DNA from: Clostridia bacterium
GTDB taxonomy: Bacteria; Bacillota; Clostridia; Oscillospirales; CAG-272
Assembly: GCA_017625275.1 (NCBI GenBank)
Contig: JAGALI010000216.1
Location: 1-14,139 of the forward strand
DNA length: 14,139 nt
Direction of reading: 5' to 3'
In this document: in pieces, positions 7,049 through 13,916 of the stretch
Numbering within the stretch: the stretch's first letter is position 1
How the letters are laid out: each line of letters opens with the position of its first letter
Notes under the pieces: generated by a model
Told to the model about the DNA's origin: nothing
The model's database searches: none
Seen by the model: only the letters and a program-made list of their open reading frames with translations
Position numbers and translations under genes: made by a program

Positions 7049-7633
7049 ATGGCATATGTACCTATGGTCATTGAGCAAAGCAATAGAGGCGAGCGCTCTT
7101 TCGACATCTACTCTAGACTTCTTGAGGACAGAATTGTTTTCCTTTGTGATGAAGTGAACGACACAACTGCTTCTTTGGTGGTTGCTCAGCTTCTCTATCT
7201 TGAAGCTAAGGATCCTGACAAGGATATTTGTCTATATATTAATAGCCCTGGTGGAAGTGTTTCTGCAGGATTGGCTATTTATGACACAATGAACTACATT
7301 AAATGCGATGTTTCTACTATTTGTATTGGTATGGCTGCAAGCATGGGCGCTTTTCTTCTTTCTTCTGGCGCTAAGGGCAAGCGTCTTGCTCTTCCTAATA
7401 GCGAAATTATGATTCACCAGCCTCTCGGCGGAACTCGTGGTCAGGCTACTGATATCAAAATTCATGCTGATCATATTCTTGGCACAAGGGAAAGACTTAA
7501 CTCAATTCTCGCTAAAAACACAAATCAGCCTCTTGAGGTTATTGAGCGTGACACAGAGCGTGATAACTTCATGTCTGCAGATGCAGCTATGGCTTATGGC
7601 CTTATTGATAAAGTAATTGACAAGAGAGTTTAA
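7049..7633 (+). CDS. clpP: ATP-dependent Clp protease proteolytic subunit
   Basis: ClpP of 194 residues, the usual size, which forms a barrel of two seven-subunit rings and degrades proteins fed by a Clp ATPase. The catalytic triad is complete: Ser98 in GMAASMGA, His123 in MIHQP, Asp172 in the TERDNFMSA segment. The oxyanion-hole stretch SPGGSV is at 66-71. There is no long propeptide; the start MAYVPMVIEQ is the common one. AGGAGG (7036-7041) sits seven bases before the ATG. clpX follows after 2 bases. I see no CtsR operator (direct GGTCAAA repeats) in front, so heat control by CtsR is not supported here; expression may depend on read-through from tig. Confidence 0.98.
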   Translation: MAYVPMVIEQSNRGERSFDIYSRLLEDRIVFLCDEVNDTTASLVVAQLLYLEAKDPDKDICLYINSPGGSVSAGLAIYDTMNYIKCDVSTICIGMAASMGAFLLSSGAKGKRLALPNSEIMIHQPLGGTRGQATDIKIHADHILGTRERLNSILAKNTNQPLEVIERDTERDNFMSADAAMAYGLIDKVIDKRV

Positions 7634-7635
7634 TC

Positions 7636-8889
7636 ATGAGTGATACTACAAAAAGATGTTCCTTTTGTGGAAGAACTGAGAAGCATGTTGAGCTTCTAAT
7701 TCCTTCTCCAACCGGTGCATGCATATGTAATGAGTGTATTGATGCGTGCTCTAATATTATCGATGAATACTTTGAGGAAATGAAGGAAGGAACAAGTGAA
7801 GCAAGTCTAGAGCAATCTTCTCTTTCCACTCCAACAGAAATAAAAGCTATTTTAGACGAATATGTTATTGGACAAGATAAAGCAAAAATAACTCTTTCTG
7901 TCGCAGTTTATAATCATTATAAGAGACTTCTATATAACGAACAAAAAGAAATCAATTCTAATGAAAATGATGTTGATATTCAAAAAAGCAATGTTCTTCT
8001 TATCGGCCCAACTGGAGTTGGAAAGACTTATTTGGCTCAAACTTTAGCACGTGCACTCAAGGTTCCCTTTGCTATTGCAGATGCGACTACTCTTACTGAG
8101 GCCGGCTATGTTGGCGAGGATGTTGAAAATATTCTTCTAAGACTTATTCAAGCTGCTGATTTCGATGTAAAAAAGGCTGAAAAAGGCATTATTTATATTG
8201 ACGAAATTGATAAAATATCAAGAAAAAGCGAAAATCGTTCCATTACTCGTGATGTATCTGGCGAGGGTGTCCAACAGGCACTGTTGAAAATTCTTGAAGG
8301 CACTGTTGCAAACGTCCCCCCACAAGGTGGAAGAAAGCATCCAAATCAAGAGTTCATAAAAATTAACACTGAAAATATTTTATTTATATGTGGTGGTGCT
8401 TTTGATGGTCTTTCAGATATCATCGAGTCCCGCAAGGGCAAACAGCTTATGGGATTTGGTGGCGATATAAAAAGCAAAAAGAAGGACAACAACTCAAAGG
8501 TATTCGAGGATGTTACTGCTCACGACATTGTAAAATATGGTCTTATTCCTGAGCTTGTAGGTCGTTTACCTGTAATTGTTGGTCTTGAAAGTCTTGATAA
8601 GGACGCTCTTGTTAAAATTCTTAGTGAACCGAAAAACTCTATTATTAAGCAATATAAGAAGCTTTTTGAAATTGATGGCATAGAGCTTGAATTTACAGAC
8701 GATGCTCTTGTTGCTGTTGCAGAAAAATCGCTTGAGCGCTCAACTGGCGCGCGTGGTCTTCGTGCAATAATGGAAGAAACCATGACCTCTATAATGTACG
8801 AGCTTCCTTCTCGCAAGGATGTCGCAAAAGCAATCATCTCTGGAGATTGTATAAAGGGGCTTGCTGAACCAAAATATATTCTTAAATAA
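7636..8889 (+). CDS. clpX: ATP-dependent Clp protease ATPase subunit ClpX
   Basis: ClpX of 417 residues, the AAA+ unfoldase that recognises and threads substrates into ClpP. The N-terminal zinc-binding domain has Cys8, Cys11, Cys31 and Cys34. The Walker A motif GPTGVGKT is at 124-131, the pore loop GYVG at 157-160, and Walker B IIYIDEID at 185-192; the RKHPNQEF loop, the arginine-bearing GRLPV segment and sensor-2 GARGLRA follow in order. The IGF-type loop that docks into ClpP is not a clean match that I can mark. The gene begins two bases after clpP with only a weak AGAG before it, which fits translation coupled to clpP. A strong hairpin follows the stop. Confidence 0.98.
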   Translation: MSDTTKRCSFCGRTEKHVELLIPSPTGACICNECIDACSNIIDEYFEEMKEGTSEASLEQSSLSTPTEIKAILDEYVIGQDKAKITLSVAVYNHYKRLLYNEQKEINSNENDVDIQKSNVLLIGPTGVGKTYLAQTLARALKVPFAIADATTLTEAGYVGEDVENILLRLIQAADFDVKKAEKGIIYIDEIDKISRKSENRSITRDVSGEGVQQALLKILEGTVANVPPQGGRKHPNQEFIKINTENILFICGGAFDGLSDIIESRKGKQLMGFGGDIKSKKKDNNSKVFEDVTAHDIVKYGLIPELVGRLPVIVGLESLDKDALVKILSEPKNSIIKQYKKLFEIDGIELEFTDDALVAVAEKSLERSTGARGLRAIMEETMTSIMYELPSRKDVAKAIISGDCIKGLAEPKYILK

Positions 8890-8892
8890 CAA

Positions 8893-8922
8893 AAGAGGTT
8901 TAACCGGAAGGTTAAGCCTCTT
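8893..8922. terminator. Intrinsic terminator after clpX, also facing the sugar operon
   Basis: A 13-bp stem (8893-8905 with 8910-8922, one U-G pair) closed by a GGAA tetraloop of the GNRA type, then CTTATTTT on the + strand. On the - strand it lies just after the 2-epimerase stop and is followed by TTGTTATTT, with one C-A mismatch, so it probably serves both convergent transcripts. Confidence 0.85.
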
Positions 8923-8928
8923 CTTATT

Positions 8929-10056
8929 TTAATTTTTTCTCCAAACCATCTTGTTTACAATTCCCGTATAGGATTGTATGATTTTTACGACCTTTGTTGA
9001 AACATTTTCATCGGTGTACGAAGGAACCTTATCAGCAAAATCACAGTTTCGAGCCATTTCAGTAGCCAAATTAACCGCCTGAAGCACTTGCTCTGTAGAA
9101 ATAGAACCTAGCGTAAAAACACCTTTTTCCATAGCTTCTGGACGTTCTGTAGAAGTTCTAACGGAAACAGCTGGGAAACTGAAATATGCACTTTCTTCAG
9201 GCAATGTTCCACTATCCGAAACCACACAAAATGCATTCTGTTGAAGTTTGTTATAATCAAAAAATCCGAGAGGTTGGTGTTGTATAACTCTCTTATCAAA
9301 TACGAATCCGCGTTGCTCTATAAATTTCTTTGCTCTAGGATGACACGAATATAAAACAGGAATGTTATATTGTTCTGCCATTGCATTGACTGCATTCATC
9401 AAAGATAAAAAGTTTTCCTCAATATCAATATTCTCTTCTCTGTGCGCTGAAAGCAATATATATTTTCCTTTTTCAAGGCCTAACTCTGAAAGAATATTAC
9501 TATTTTTGATTTTATCAATACACGATCCTAATACTTCTGCCATTGGAGATCCCACAACATGCGTATACTCTGGCTTAACTCCTGTATCAAGAATATATCT
9601 TCTTGCATTTTCAGAATAGCAGAGATTTATATCACTTGTAACATCTATTATTCTACGAATAACTTCCTCAGGCAAATTTTCATCCTTACAACGATTTCCA
9701 GCTTCCATATGAAAAGTTGGAATTTTTAATCGTTTCGCGGAAAGAACAGAAAGGCAAGAATTTGTGTCACCAAGCACAATAACTGCATCTGGCTTTATTG
9801 CTTGCATTAACTCATAGGATTTAGATATGACATTTCCCATTGTTTGCCCCAAATTTTCTCCAACCACGCCAAGGTAATAATCTGGAGCACGCAATCCTAG
9901 CTCTTTGAAAAAAATCTCATTCAATGTATAATCGTAATTTTGACCCGTATGAACAAGAATGTGATCAAAGTATTTATCACATTTTTTTATTATAGCAGAC
10001 ATTTTTATAATTTCGGGACGAGTTCCCAAAATTGTCATAAGCTTTAGTTTTTTCAT
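8929..10056 (-). CDS. UDP-HexNAc 2-epimerase, CapG/WbjD-like
   Basis: A 375-residue non-hydrolysing UDP-N-acetylhexosamine 2-epimerase (WecB fold, GT-B like). Start: GTRPEIIKM (11-19). Residues matching WecB active-site positions are Asp97 (LGDT), Glu118 (MEAG), Glu131 (PEE) and His205 (SAHREEN); the late GTLPEESAYFSFPAVSVR and RPEA segments bind the nucleotide. The local sequence MEAGNRC, in place of the VEAGLRT of WecB, is the form I know from CapG/WbjD/FnlC enzymes of 6-deoxy-L-sugar pathways. As third gene after a CapE-like dehydratase and a reductase, it likely performs the final C2 epimerisation, for example UDP-L-RhaNAc to UDP-L-QuiNAc. AAGGA lies before the ATG, and 16 bases separate it from the reductase gene. 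No symbol given because the end product is unsure. Confidence 0.88.
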   Translation of the reverse strand: MKKLKLMTILGTRPEIIKMSAIIKKCDKYFDHILVHTGQNYDYTLNEIFFKELGLRAPDYYLGVVGENLGQTMGNVISKSYELMQAIKPDAVIVLGDTNSCLSVLSAKRLKIPTFHMEAGNRCKDENLPEEVIRRIIDVTSDINLCYSENARRYILDTGVKPEYTHVVGSPMAEVLGSCIDKIKNSNILSELGLEKGKYILLSAHREENIDIEENFLSLMNAVNAMAEQYNIPVLYSCHPRAKKFIEQRGFVFDKRVIQHQPLGFFDYNKLQQNAFCVVSDSGTLPEESAYFSFPAVSVRTSTERPEAMEKGVFTLGSISTEQVLQAVNLATEMARNCDFADKVPSYTDENVSTKVVKIIQSYTGIVNKMVWRKN

Positions 10057-10072
10057 AAAAATCCTTTCAAGT

Positions 10073-10930
10073 TTAATCTTTGAAATAATGAGGATACATA
10101 TCCTTGTGTTTTAAAACCCATTCTGCTAATTCAAAAACCATTTTTTCATAATCAGGAATTAAGTATGAAAATTCATATTTTGTTCTTTTCAAAGATTTAT
10201 CCAAATTAACACCATCAACAGAATTGATTTTTATCTTATCATCTCTAAAATAATGGTTAAAAAGCTTTAACAAATCATATTTAGAAATAGAATGATCAGG
10301 AACAGCATTGAAAAGACCACAGGCCTTTTCTTTAGCGGCAATTTCCATAGTTTTTGCTAATTGAAGTGTAGTTTGACCCGTCCAGATTGCTTTGGAAAAT
10401 CCATTAACTTCATCCTCTTGTTGCAAAAACCAATTTAGCAAGCCAATGCCTTTAGGATTTATATCTGGACCGACAATAGAATTTCTAAGCGTAACATTTT
10501 TATTGTCATTTAATTCACCAAGGGCTTTTGATCTATCATAAAATGTTTCTCCATCACAAAAATCATCTTCCGTATAACAACCTTTTTTTCCAGAAAAAAC
10601 ACAATCCGTGCTCATATGTATGATTTGTGTATCCATATCGCGTGTTATATCTGCAAGAAAATGAGGCAAATATGAATTTAAAAAAGATGCGAGCGCCTTG
10701 TTGTTCTCTGCATATTGGTTTAATATTCCAATACAATTTATAACAGAATCATAGTTGCCTTCTTTGATTAATTTTCCAAGAAAATCTGTGTTTCTAGCAT
10801 CACCAGCAACACTATTAACATATTTAGATTTAGAAAGATCAAAGCCTAAAATCTCGTGTCCTTGCTCTTTAAGATACAAAGAAATTGTATGACCTGCCAT
10901 TCCGTTGCAACCTAGCACAAGAAAATTCAT
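10073..10930 (-). CDS. RmlD-like NAD(P)-dependent sugar reductase
   Basis: A 285-residue extended short-chain dehydrogenase. The dinucleotide-binding motif GCNGMAG is at 7-13, STDCVFSG at 107-114, and the catalytic YxxxK pair is Tyr131-Lys135 (YDRSK). Overall it is like dTDP-4-dehydrorhamnose reductase (RmlD). Position between a CapE-like dehydratase/epimerase and a CapG-like 2-epimerase points to reduction of the 4-keto group of UDP-2-acetamido-2,6-dideoxy-L-hexos-4-ulose. CapF, the reductase of the UDP-L-FucNAc route, is about 370 residues with a C-terminal cupin domain; this protein ends after the reductase part and has no cupin, so it resembles the WbvR-type reductase of the UDP-L-QuiNAc route. 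The start overlaps the upstream stop as ATGA, with GGAGG upstream. Confidence 0.85.
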   Translation of the reverse strand: MNFLVLGCNGMAGHTISLYLKEQGHEILGFDLSKSKYVNSVAGDARNTDFLGKLIKEGNYDSVINCIGILNQYAENNKALASFLNSYLPHFLADITRDMDTQIIHMSTDCVFSGKKGCYTEDDFCDGETFYDRSKALGELNDNKNVTLRNSIVGPDINPKGIGLLNWFLQQEDEVNGFSKAIWTGQTTLQLAKTMEIAAKEKACGLFNAVPDHSISKYDLLKLFNHYFRDDKIKINSVDGVNLDKSLKRTKYEFSYLIPDYEKMVFELAEWVLKHKDMYPHYFKD

Positions 10931-11979
10931 TTCTCTTCCTCCATTTTTTGCAACTCATCTTTAATATATTGCAATTCAAGAAGTTTTTCCTTAACCTGGT
11001 CTACAGAAAGCAACTCCGTATTATTACTATTAAATTCGGAAAGTAAATTGCGTTTTTTGTCGCCCTCAATAAAATACTTATCATAATTAAGTCCTCGAGT
11101 ATCTGCAGGAACGCGATAGAACTTGTCCATATCAATAGCATTTGCGCACTCTTCGTTGGTAAGAAGGGTTTCGTACATTTTTTCACCGTGACGAATTCCA
11201 ATGATTTTTATATCCTCTTTATTTCCACCAAAAAGCTCACAAACAGCCTGTGCTTGGGTCATTATTGTGCATGCAGGTGCTTTTTGAACCAAAATATCTC
11301 CACTAACACCCTTTTCAAACGCAAAAAGAACAAGATCAACAGCTTCATCAAGAGACATAATAAAGCGAGTCATGGTAGGCTCAGTTATAGTTATTGGCTG
11401 GCCGTTTCTTATTTGTTCAATCCAAAGTGGAATTACAGAACCTCTACTACACATTACATTTCCGTAACGAGTGCAACAAATTTTTGTCTTTTCAGGCGAT
11501 ACAGTACGGGATTTGGCCACAATAACCTTCTCCATCATAGCCTTACTAGTTCCCATAGCATTAACAGGATATGCAGCCTTATCAGTTGAAAGGCAAACAA
11601 CAGTTTTAACGCCTTCCTCAATAGCCGCAGTTAGGACGTTATCAGTACCAATTACATTAGTTTTAACAGCCTCCATTGGAAAGAACTCGCAGGAAGGAAC
11701 CTGTTTTAAAGCCGCTGCATGAAAAATATAATCTACTCCGTGCATCGCATTTTTCACAGAAGCTAGATCACGAACATCACCTATATAAAATTTAATTTTA
11801 TCAGACACTTCAGGCATTTTCGCTTGAAATTCATGTCTCATATCATCTTGCTTTTTCTCATCACGAGAAAAAATTCTAATTTCTCCAATATCACTTTGTA
11901 AAAACCTATTAAGAACAGCATTTCCAAACGATCCAGTTCCTCCGGTTATCATCAATGTTTTATTAGTAAAAAGTCCCAT
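10927..11979 (-). CDS. capE: UDP-GlcNAc 4,6-dehydratase/5-epimerase, CapE-like
   Basis: A 350-residue extended SDR enzyme closely resembling CapE of Staphylococcus aureus (and FnlA/WbjB) through its length. It has GGTGSFG (13-19) for NAD binding, IRIFSRDEKKQDDMR (34-48), HAAALKQVPSCEFFP, LSTDKAAYPVNAMG (130-143) with Asp133-Lys134, and the Met142xxxLys146 pair that replaces the usual Tyr-Lys in this subfamily, then TRYGNVMCSRGSVIP and IRHGEKMYETLLT. CapE turns UDP-GlcNAc into 4-keto-6-deoxy L-sugars, the first committed step towards UDP-L-FucNAc or UDP-L-QuiNAc. TAGGAG precedes the ATG. It is the first gene of the operon, with an AT-rich upstream region. The symbol is by family; the pathway end product depends on the reductase. 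Confidence 0.92.
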   Translation of the reverse strand: MGLFTNKTLMITGGTGSFGNAVLNRFLQSDIGEIRIFSRDEKKQDDMRHEFQAKMPEVSDKIKFYIGDVRDLASVKNAMHGVDYIFHAAALKQVPSCEFFPMEAVKTNVIGTDNVLTAAIEEGVKTVVCLSTDKAAYPVNAMGTSKAMMEKVIVAKSRTVSPEKTKICCTRYGNVMCSRGSVIPLWIEQIRNGQPITITEPTMTRFIMSLDEAVDLVLFAFEKGVSGDILVQKAPACTIMTQAQAVCELFGGNKEDIKIIGIRHGEKMYETLLTNEECANAIDMDKFYRVPADTRGLNYDKYFIEGDKKRNLLSEFNSNNTELLSVDQVKEKLLELQYIKDELQKMEEEK

Positions 11980-12010
11980 AAAAGCTCCTATTTTTATGTA
12001 TTATTAATTT

Positions 12011-12039
12011 ATTTTATCATAATATATACTAAAAATCAA
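12011..12039 (-). promoter_or_regulatory. Candidate promoter of the sugar operon
   Basis: On the - strand TTGATT (12039-12034) and TAAAAT (12016-12011) are 17 bases apart, with TGA directly before the -10. It lies about 30 bases before the capE-like start. The region is so AT-rich that chance matches are likely; another extended -10 (TGATATAAT) lies about 40 bases further upstream. Confidence 0.45.
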
Positions 12040-12126
12040 TATCTATTTTATATTATATCAAAACTATTTAGTAAACTATGTAAAGTATAACTGCACACGA
12101 AAATTAACAATTGGTGGAGCTTTAGA

Positions 12127-12192
12127 ATGGCTATTTTCGCGAAACAAAAAAGTCTGAGAAGGTGCATAAACAAAGAAAAGAGACAGTTTTAA
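12127..12192 (+). other. Possible 21-residue small ORF
   Basis: An ATG at 12127 preceded by GGAG (12116-12119, seven bases away) opens a 21-codon frame for a basic peptide (MAIFAKQKSLRRC and on), ending inside the left half of the hairpin at 12176-12203. The ribosome binding site spacing is good, but no promoter is evident and the composition is unremarkable. It may equally be chance in the gap between the sugar operon and the tRNA. Apart from this and the operon promoter I see nothing in 11980-12175. Confidence 0.2.
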
Positions 12193-12203
12193 CTGTCTCT
12201 TTT
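12176..12203. terminator. Terminator after tRNA-Pro
   Basis: A perfect inverted repeat AAAAGAGACAGTT / AACTGTCTCTTTT begins five bases past the end of the tRNA on the - strand and ends in TTTTCTTTG, a typical intrinsic terminator. Being symmetrical it would also stop + strand transcription. Confidence 0.85.
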
Positions 12204-12208
12204 AGTCC

Positions 12209-12285
12209 TGGTCTAAGTGGTGAGATTCGAACTCACGGTCTCTACCCCCCCAGAGTAGCGCGATAACCAGCTTCGCTACACCTAG
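12209..12285 (-). tRNA. tRNA-Pro, anticodon GGG
   Basis: A complete 77-base cloverleaf: acceptor CTAGGTG / CACTTAG (one G-U pair), D stem GCGA / TCGC with GG in the loop, anticodon stem CTACT / GGTAG with loop CTGGGGG (anticodon GGG, 34-36), a 5-base variable region AGACC, T stem GTGAG / CTCAC with loop TTCGAAT, discriminator A and an encoded CCA. The C1-G72 pair and A73 fit tRNA-Pro. Seven G in a row run from the anticodon through the start of the 3' stem strand, with G at 37 and 38. A near-perfect promoter and a terminator flank it, so it is transcribed on its own. It would read CCC and CCU. Confidence 0.92.
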
Positions 12286-12296
12286 ATACGCTTGAT

Positions 12297-12325
12297 ATTA
12301 TATCACGCAAAAAAATGATTGTCAA
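12297..12325 (-). promoter_or_regulatory. Consensus promoter of tRNA-Pro
   Basis: On the - strand a perfect TTGACA (12325-12320), 17-base spacer, and perfect TATAAT (12302-12297), with TGA before the -10. The mature tRNA starts 12 bases further on. It is the strongest promoter in the window. Confidence 0.95.
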
Positions 12326-12419
12326 TACTTATTTTTTATAACTTTGTATTAATCAAGCCTTTATTGTACATTATAAAATATGAAATCAAAGGATTTCAAT
12401 TATTATGTAGGAGTTTATT

Positions 12420-12614
12420 ATGGATAACAAAGCTAATCATTGTATTCACTGCACAGTAAAATCATGTGCTAATCATGCAAAAACAACAAATTATTGTGTT
12501 CTTGACACCGTTTCAATTGGAACTCACGAATGCAACCCAACTGTTTCTCAATGTGTGGATTGTGAGTCATTTGTACTAGACAAATGCTCTAACGGCTCTT
12601 GCTCTGTAAAATAA
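12420..12614 (+). CDS. Cys-rich DUF1540 protein
   Basis: A 64-residue protein with nine cysteines (8, 11, 16, 26, 38, 45, 48, 56, 61). The pattern HCxxCTVxxC at the start, a single Cys in the middle after Tyr25, and QCVDCESF near 44-51 fit the DUF1540 domain, a small Cys-rich family common in Clostridia and of unknown role, possibly metal-binding. There is no signal peptide. AGGAG (12409-12413) is six bases before the ATG, and a strong terminator follows, so it is a single-gene transcript divergent from the tRNA. I could not settle on a promoter; the upstream region holds TACATTATAAAAT, which offers several poor -10 candidates. Family call is by Cys spacing only. Confidence 0.75.
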   Translation: MDNKANHCIHCTVKSCANHAKTTNYCVLDTVSIGTHECNPTVSQCVDCESFVLDKCSNGSCSVK

Positions 12615-12639
12615 CTGTTAGCCTTTAGTTTCAAGCATT

Positions 12640-12669
12640 CAAAAATCACCACTTTAGTGGTGATTTTTG
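12640..12669. terminator. Terminator shared by the DUF1540 gene and yabQ
   Basis: A perfect 13-bp stem (12640-12652 with 12657-12669) holding a TTTA loop; the stem ends in GATTTTTG on both strands, so it works as a U-rich terminator in either direction between convergent genes. Confidence 0.88.
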
Positions 12670-12705
12670 ATTTTAATTTTATTAAATTTTTAAATTATAT
12701 AAATA

Positions 12706-13305
12706 TTAAATTGAAATATTGCTTTTACCAGCATGAATTATTTCAACTCTTTTAGTGGCTTTTTTCTTAACCTTTTCTTTTTTTGAAATCAAATGTGTTA
12801 TGCCACTCTTTAGTCTCCTAAAAACCGGTTTTAAATATCTGATCGCCCTGCAAAATGGATATTTCAAGAAAAAGAATAAATATTCAAAAAGAATTTTGAT
12901 AAAAAATGTAATGTACTCAGAAATTGATATTACAAGCTTTCCAATAGTAAAATAATATATTAGCAAACCTGCCATTGTGCCAGCAAAAATATACCACCTT
13001 ACGATACCATCGTTTAAGTAATATATAAATATAATAAGAGCAATTGTTAAAATAAGAAAATAAGCAAAATCAGTAATTAATAGAATTACACCTTCTCTTA
13101 ACTTGGTTCTCTGCTTTTCCTTCAGCAAAGGATTATCAATCAACTTGAGTCTTATTTTTTTTAGATTCTCGGTGAATTTGTTTATGTAATTTATTCCTAA
13201 AAGCGATCTCAATACTCTTATAATATCATAAAAAGCTCCAAATATCATACCAAAAGGTATTGACAAAAGAATAATATATATTTGCTTTAATATAGAAAAT
13301 TCCAT
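12706..13305 (-). CDS. yabQ: Spore cortex biosynthesis protein YabQ
   Basis: A 199-residue membrane protein with an N-terminal helix (about 5-25), the YabQ-type stretch IPFGMIFGAFYDIIRVLR (16-33), a charged loop, and further hydrophobic segments at about 73-95, 104-121 and 125-150, then a very basic C-terminal tail. YabQ is needed for making the spore cortex in Bacillus and is found in most spore-forming Firmicutes. Its start overlaps the yabP stop by one base (TAATG), strong support for coupling and for the identity of both. In many relatives a DivIC/FtsB-type gene follows; here the next thing downstream is a terminator and a convergent gene. Confidence 0.88.
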   Translation of the reverse strand: MEFSILKQIYIILLSIPFGMIFGAFYDIIRVLRSLLGINYINKFTENLKKIRLKLIDNPLLKEKQRTKLREGVILLITDFAYFLILTIALIIFIYYLNDGIVRWYIFAGTMAGLLIYYFTIGKLVISISEYITFFIKILFEYLFFFLKYPFCRAIRYLKPVFRRLKSGITHLISKKEKVKKKATKRVEIIHAGKSNISI

Positions 13306-13586
13306 TATTTAAATATATCTATAATTGATTTTTTCTTTTTTTGGGGAGAGCTAGTAAAATAAAAAATTCCATTTATTTTGCCATTTAAGACTAGCTCCCC
13401 GCTTTCAGAATTAAATTTTTCTATTTTTAGGTTTTCCCCCTCGACAGAAACTCCAAACTCTTCGCTTTGTGCAACTATAGTTCCATCGTCAAAGCTTGTA
13501 ACATCATTTATTCCTGTCATTTCGGTTCTATTTCTTGCTTTTATTAGAACATCATGCTTTATACTTGTTGCCTCTTGCAGATTCAT
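13305..13586 (-). CDS. yabP: Sporulation protein YabP
   Basis: A 93-residue YabP, close to the family's length of about 100. The conserved pattern NRTEMTGINDVTSFDD near residues 18-33 (family form: TGV-DV-SFD), the EEFGVSVEGENLKIEKF strand pair and the end GELVLNGKINGIFY are all present; the C-terminus has a short Lys run. YabP is a small soluble protein made in the mother cell during sporulation and partners YabQ in position. GGGAG precedes the ATG by a few bases. A terminator separates it from rqcP, so yabPQ probably has its own promoter, as in Bacillus where it is SigE-controlled; I could not confirm a SigE site. Confidence 0.9.
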   Translation of the reverse strand: MNLQEATSIKHDVLIKARNRTEMTGINDVTSFDDGTIVAQSEEFGVSVEGENLKIEKFNSESGELVLNGKINGIFYFTSSPQKKKKSIIDIFK

Positions 13587-13631
13587 ATGATTCTCCCCCA
13601 GCTATTTACCTATATTTATAGATATGAAAAA

Positions 13632-13656
13632 ATGCCCGAGTTTATTACTCGAGCAT
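13632..13656 (-). terminator. Terminator after rqcP
   Basis: On the - strand a 10-bp stem ATGCTCGAGT / ACTCGGGCAT with one U-G pair and a five-base loop, followed directly by TTTTTTC. On the + strand the same site has a C-A mismatch, so it is directed at transcripts from rqcP. Confidence 0.85.
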
Positions 13657-13662
13657 TGATTA

Positions 13663-13905
13663 TTAGCAAATAACCTCATAAAGTGCAGAAGCATCATTTT
13701 TCCTAACCACATCCTTGACATCCAAGACCTTTATTTTCAAGGTCTTTTCTCCAAATGTGATTTCTATAACATCTCCCTCTTTGACATCATAAGATGCCTT
13801 TACAGTCCTTCCATTAACTTGAACATGAGAGGAATCACATGCTTCATTTGCGACGGTACGTCTTTTAATTATTCTTGAAACCTTTAAAAACTTATCTATT
13901 CTCAT
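13663..13905 (-). CDS. rqcP: RqcP (YabO), S4-domain ribosome quality control factor
   Basis: An 80-residue S4 RNA-binding protein. The start MRIDKFLKVSRIIKRR is the hallmark of RqcP/YabO, including Arg2 and Arg16, which I recall as important for RNA contact; VNGRTVKAS and VKEGDVIEI follow as in Hsp15-like proteins. RqcP works with RqcH on stalled 50S subunits to add alanine tails to nascent chains. The segment usually reading like DxGRV/I is here DSSHV, a local oddity. There is only a GG as ribosome binding site, and the hup hairpin ends 11 bases upstream of the start codon. The hup-rqcP-yabP-yabQ order is usual in spore-forming Clostridia. Confidence 0.92.
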   Translation of the reverse strand: MRIDKFLKVSRIIKRRTVANEACDSSHVQVNGRTVKASYDVKEGDVIEITFGEKTLKIKVLDVKDVVRKNDASALYEVIC

Positions 13906-13916
13906 ATTTATACCAA

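Noticed and set aside
8890..12290. Attachment-site repeats marking the sugar operon as an island
   Set aside because: No copy of the tRNA-Pro 3' end was found near the clpX side and no integrase is present.
12340..12380. Sporulation sigma factor promoter before the DUF1540 gene (CATTATA)
   Set aside because: The match is weak in very AT-rich sequence and the -35 does not fit.
13587..13632. SigE promoter before yabP (CATATCTAT as -10)
   Set aside because: The -10 is only partly alike and no clear -35 lies at the right distance; the region overlaps the rqcP terminator.
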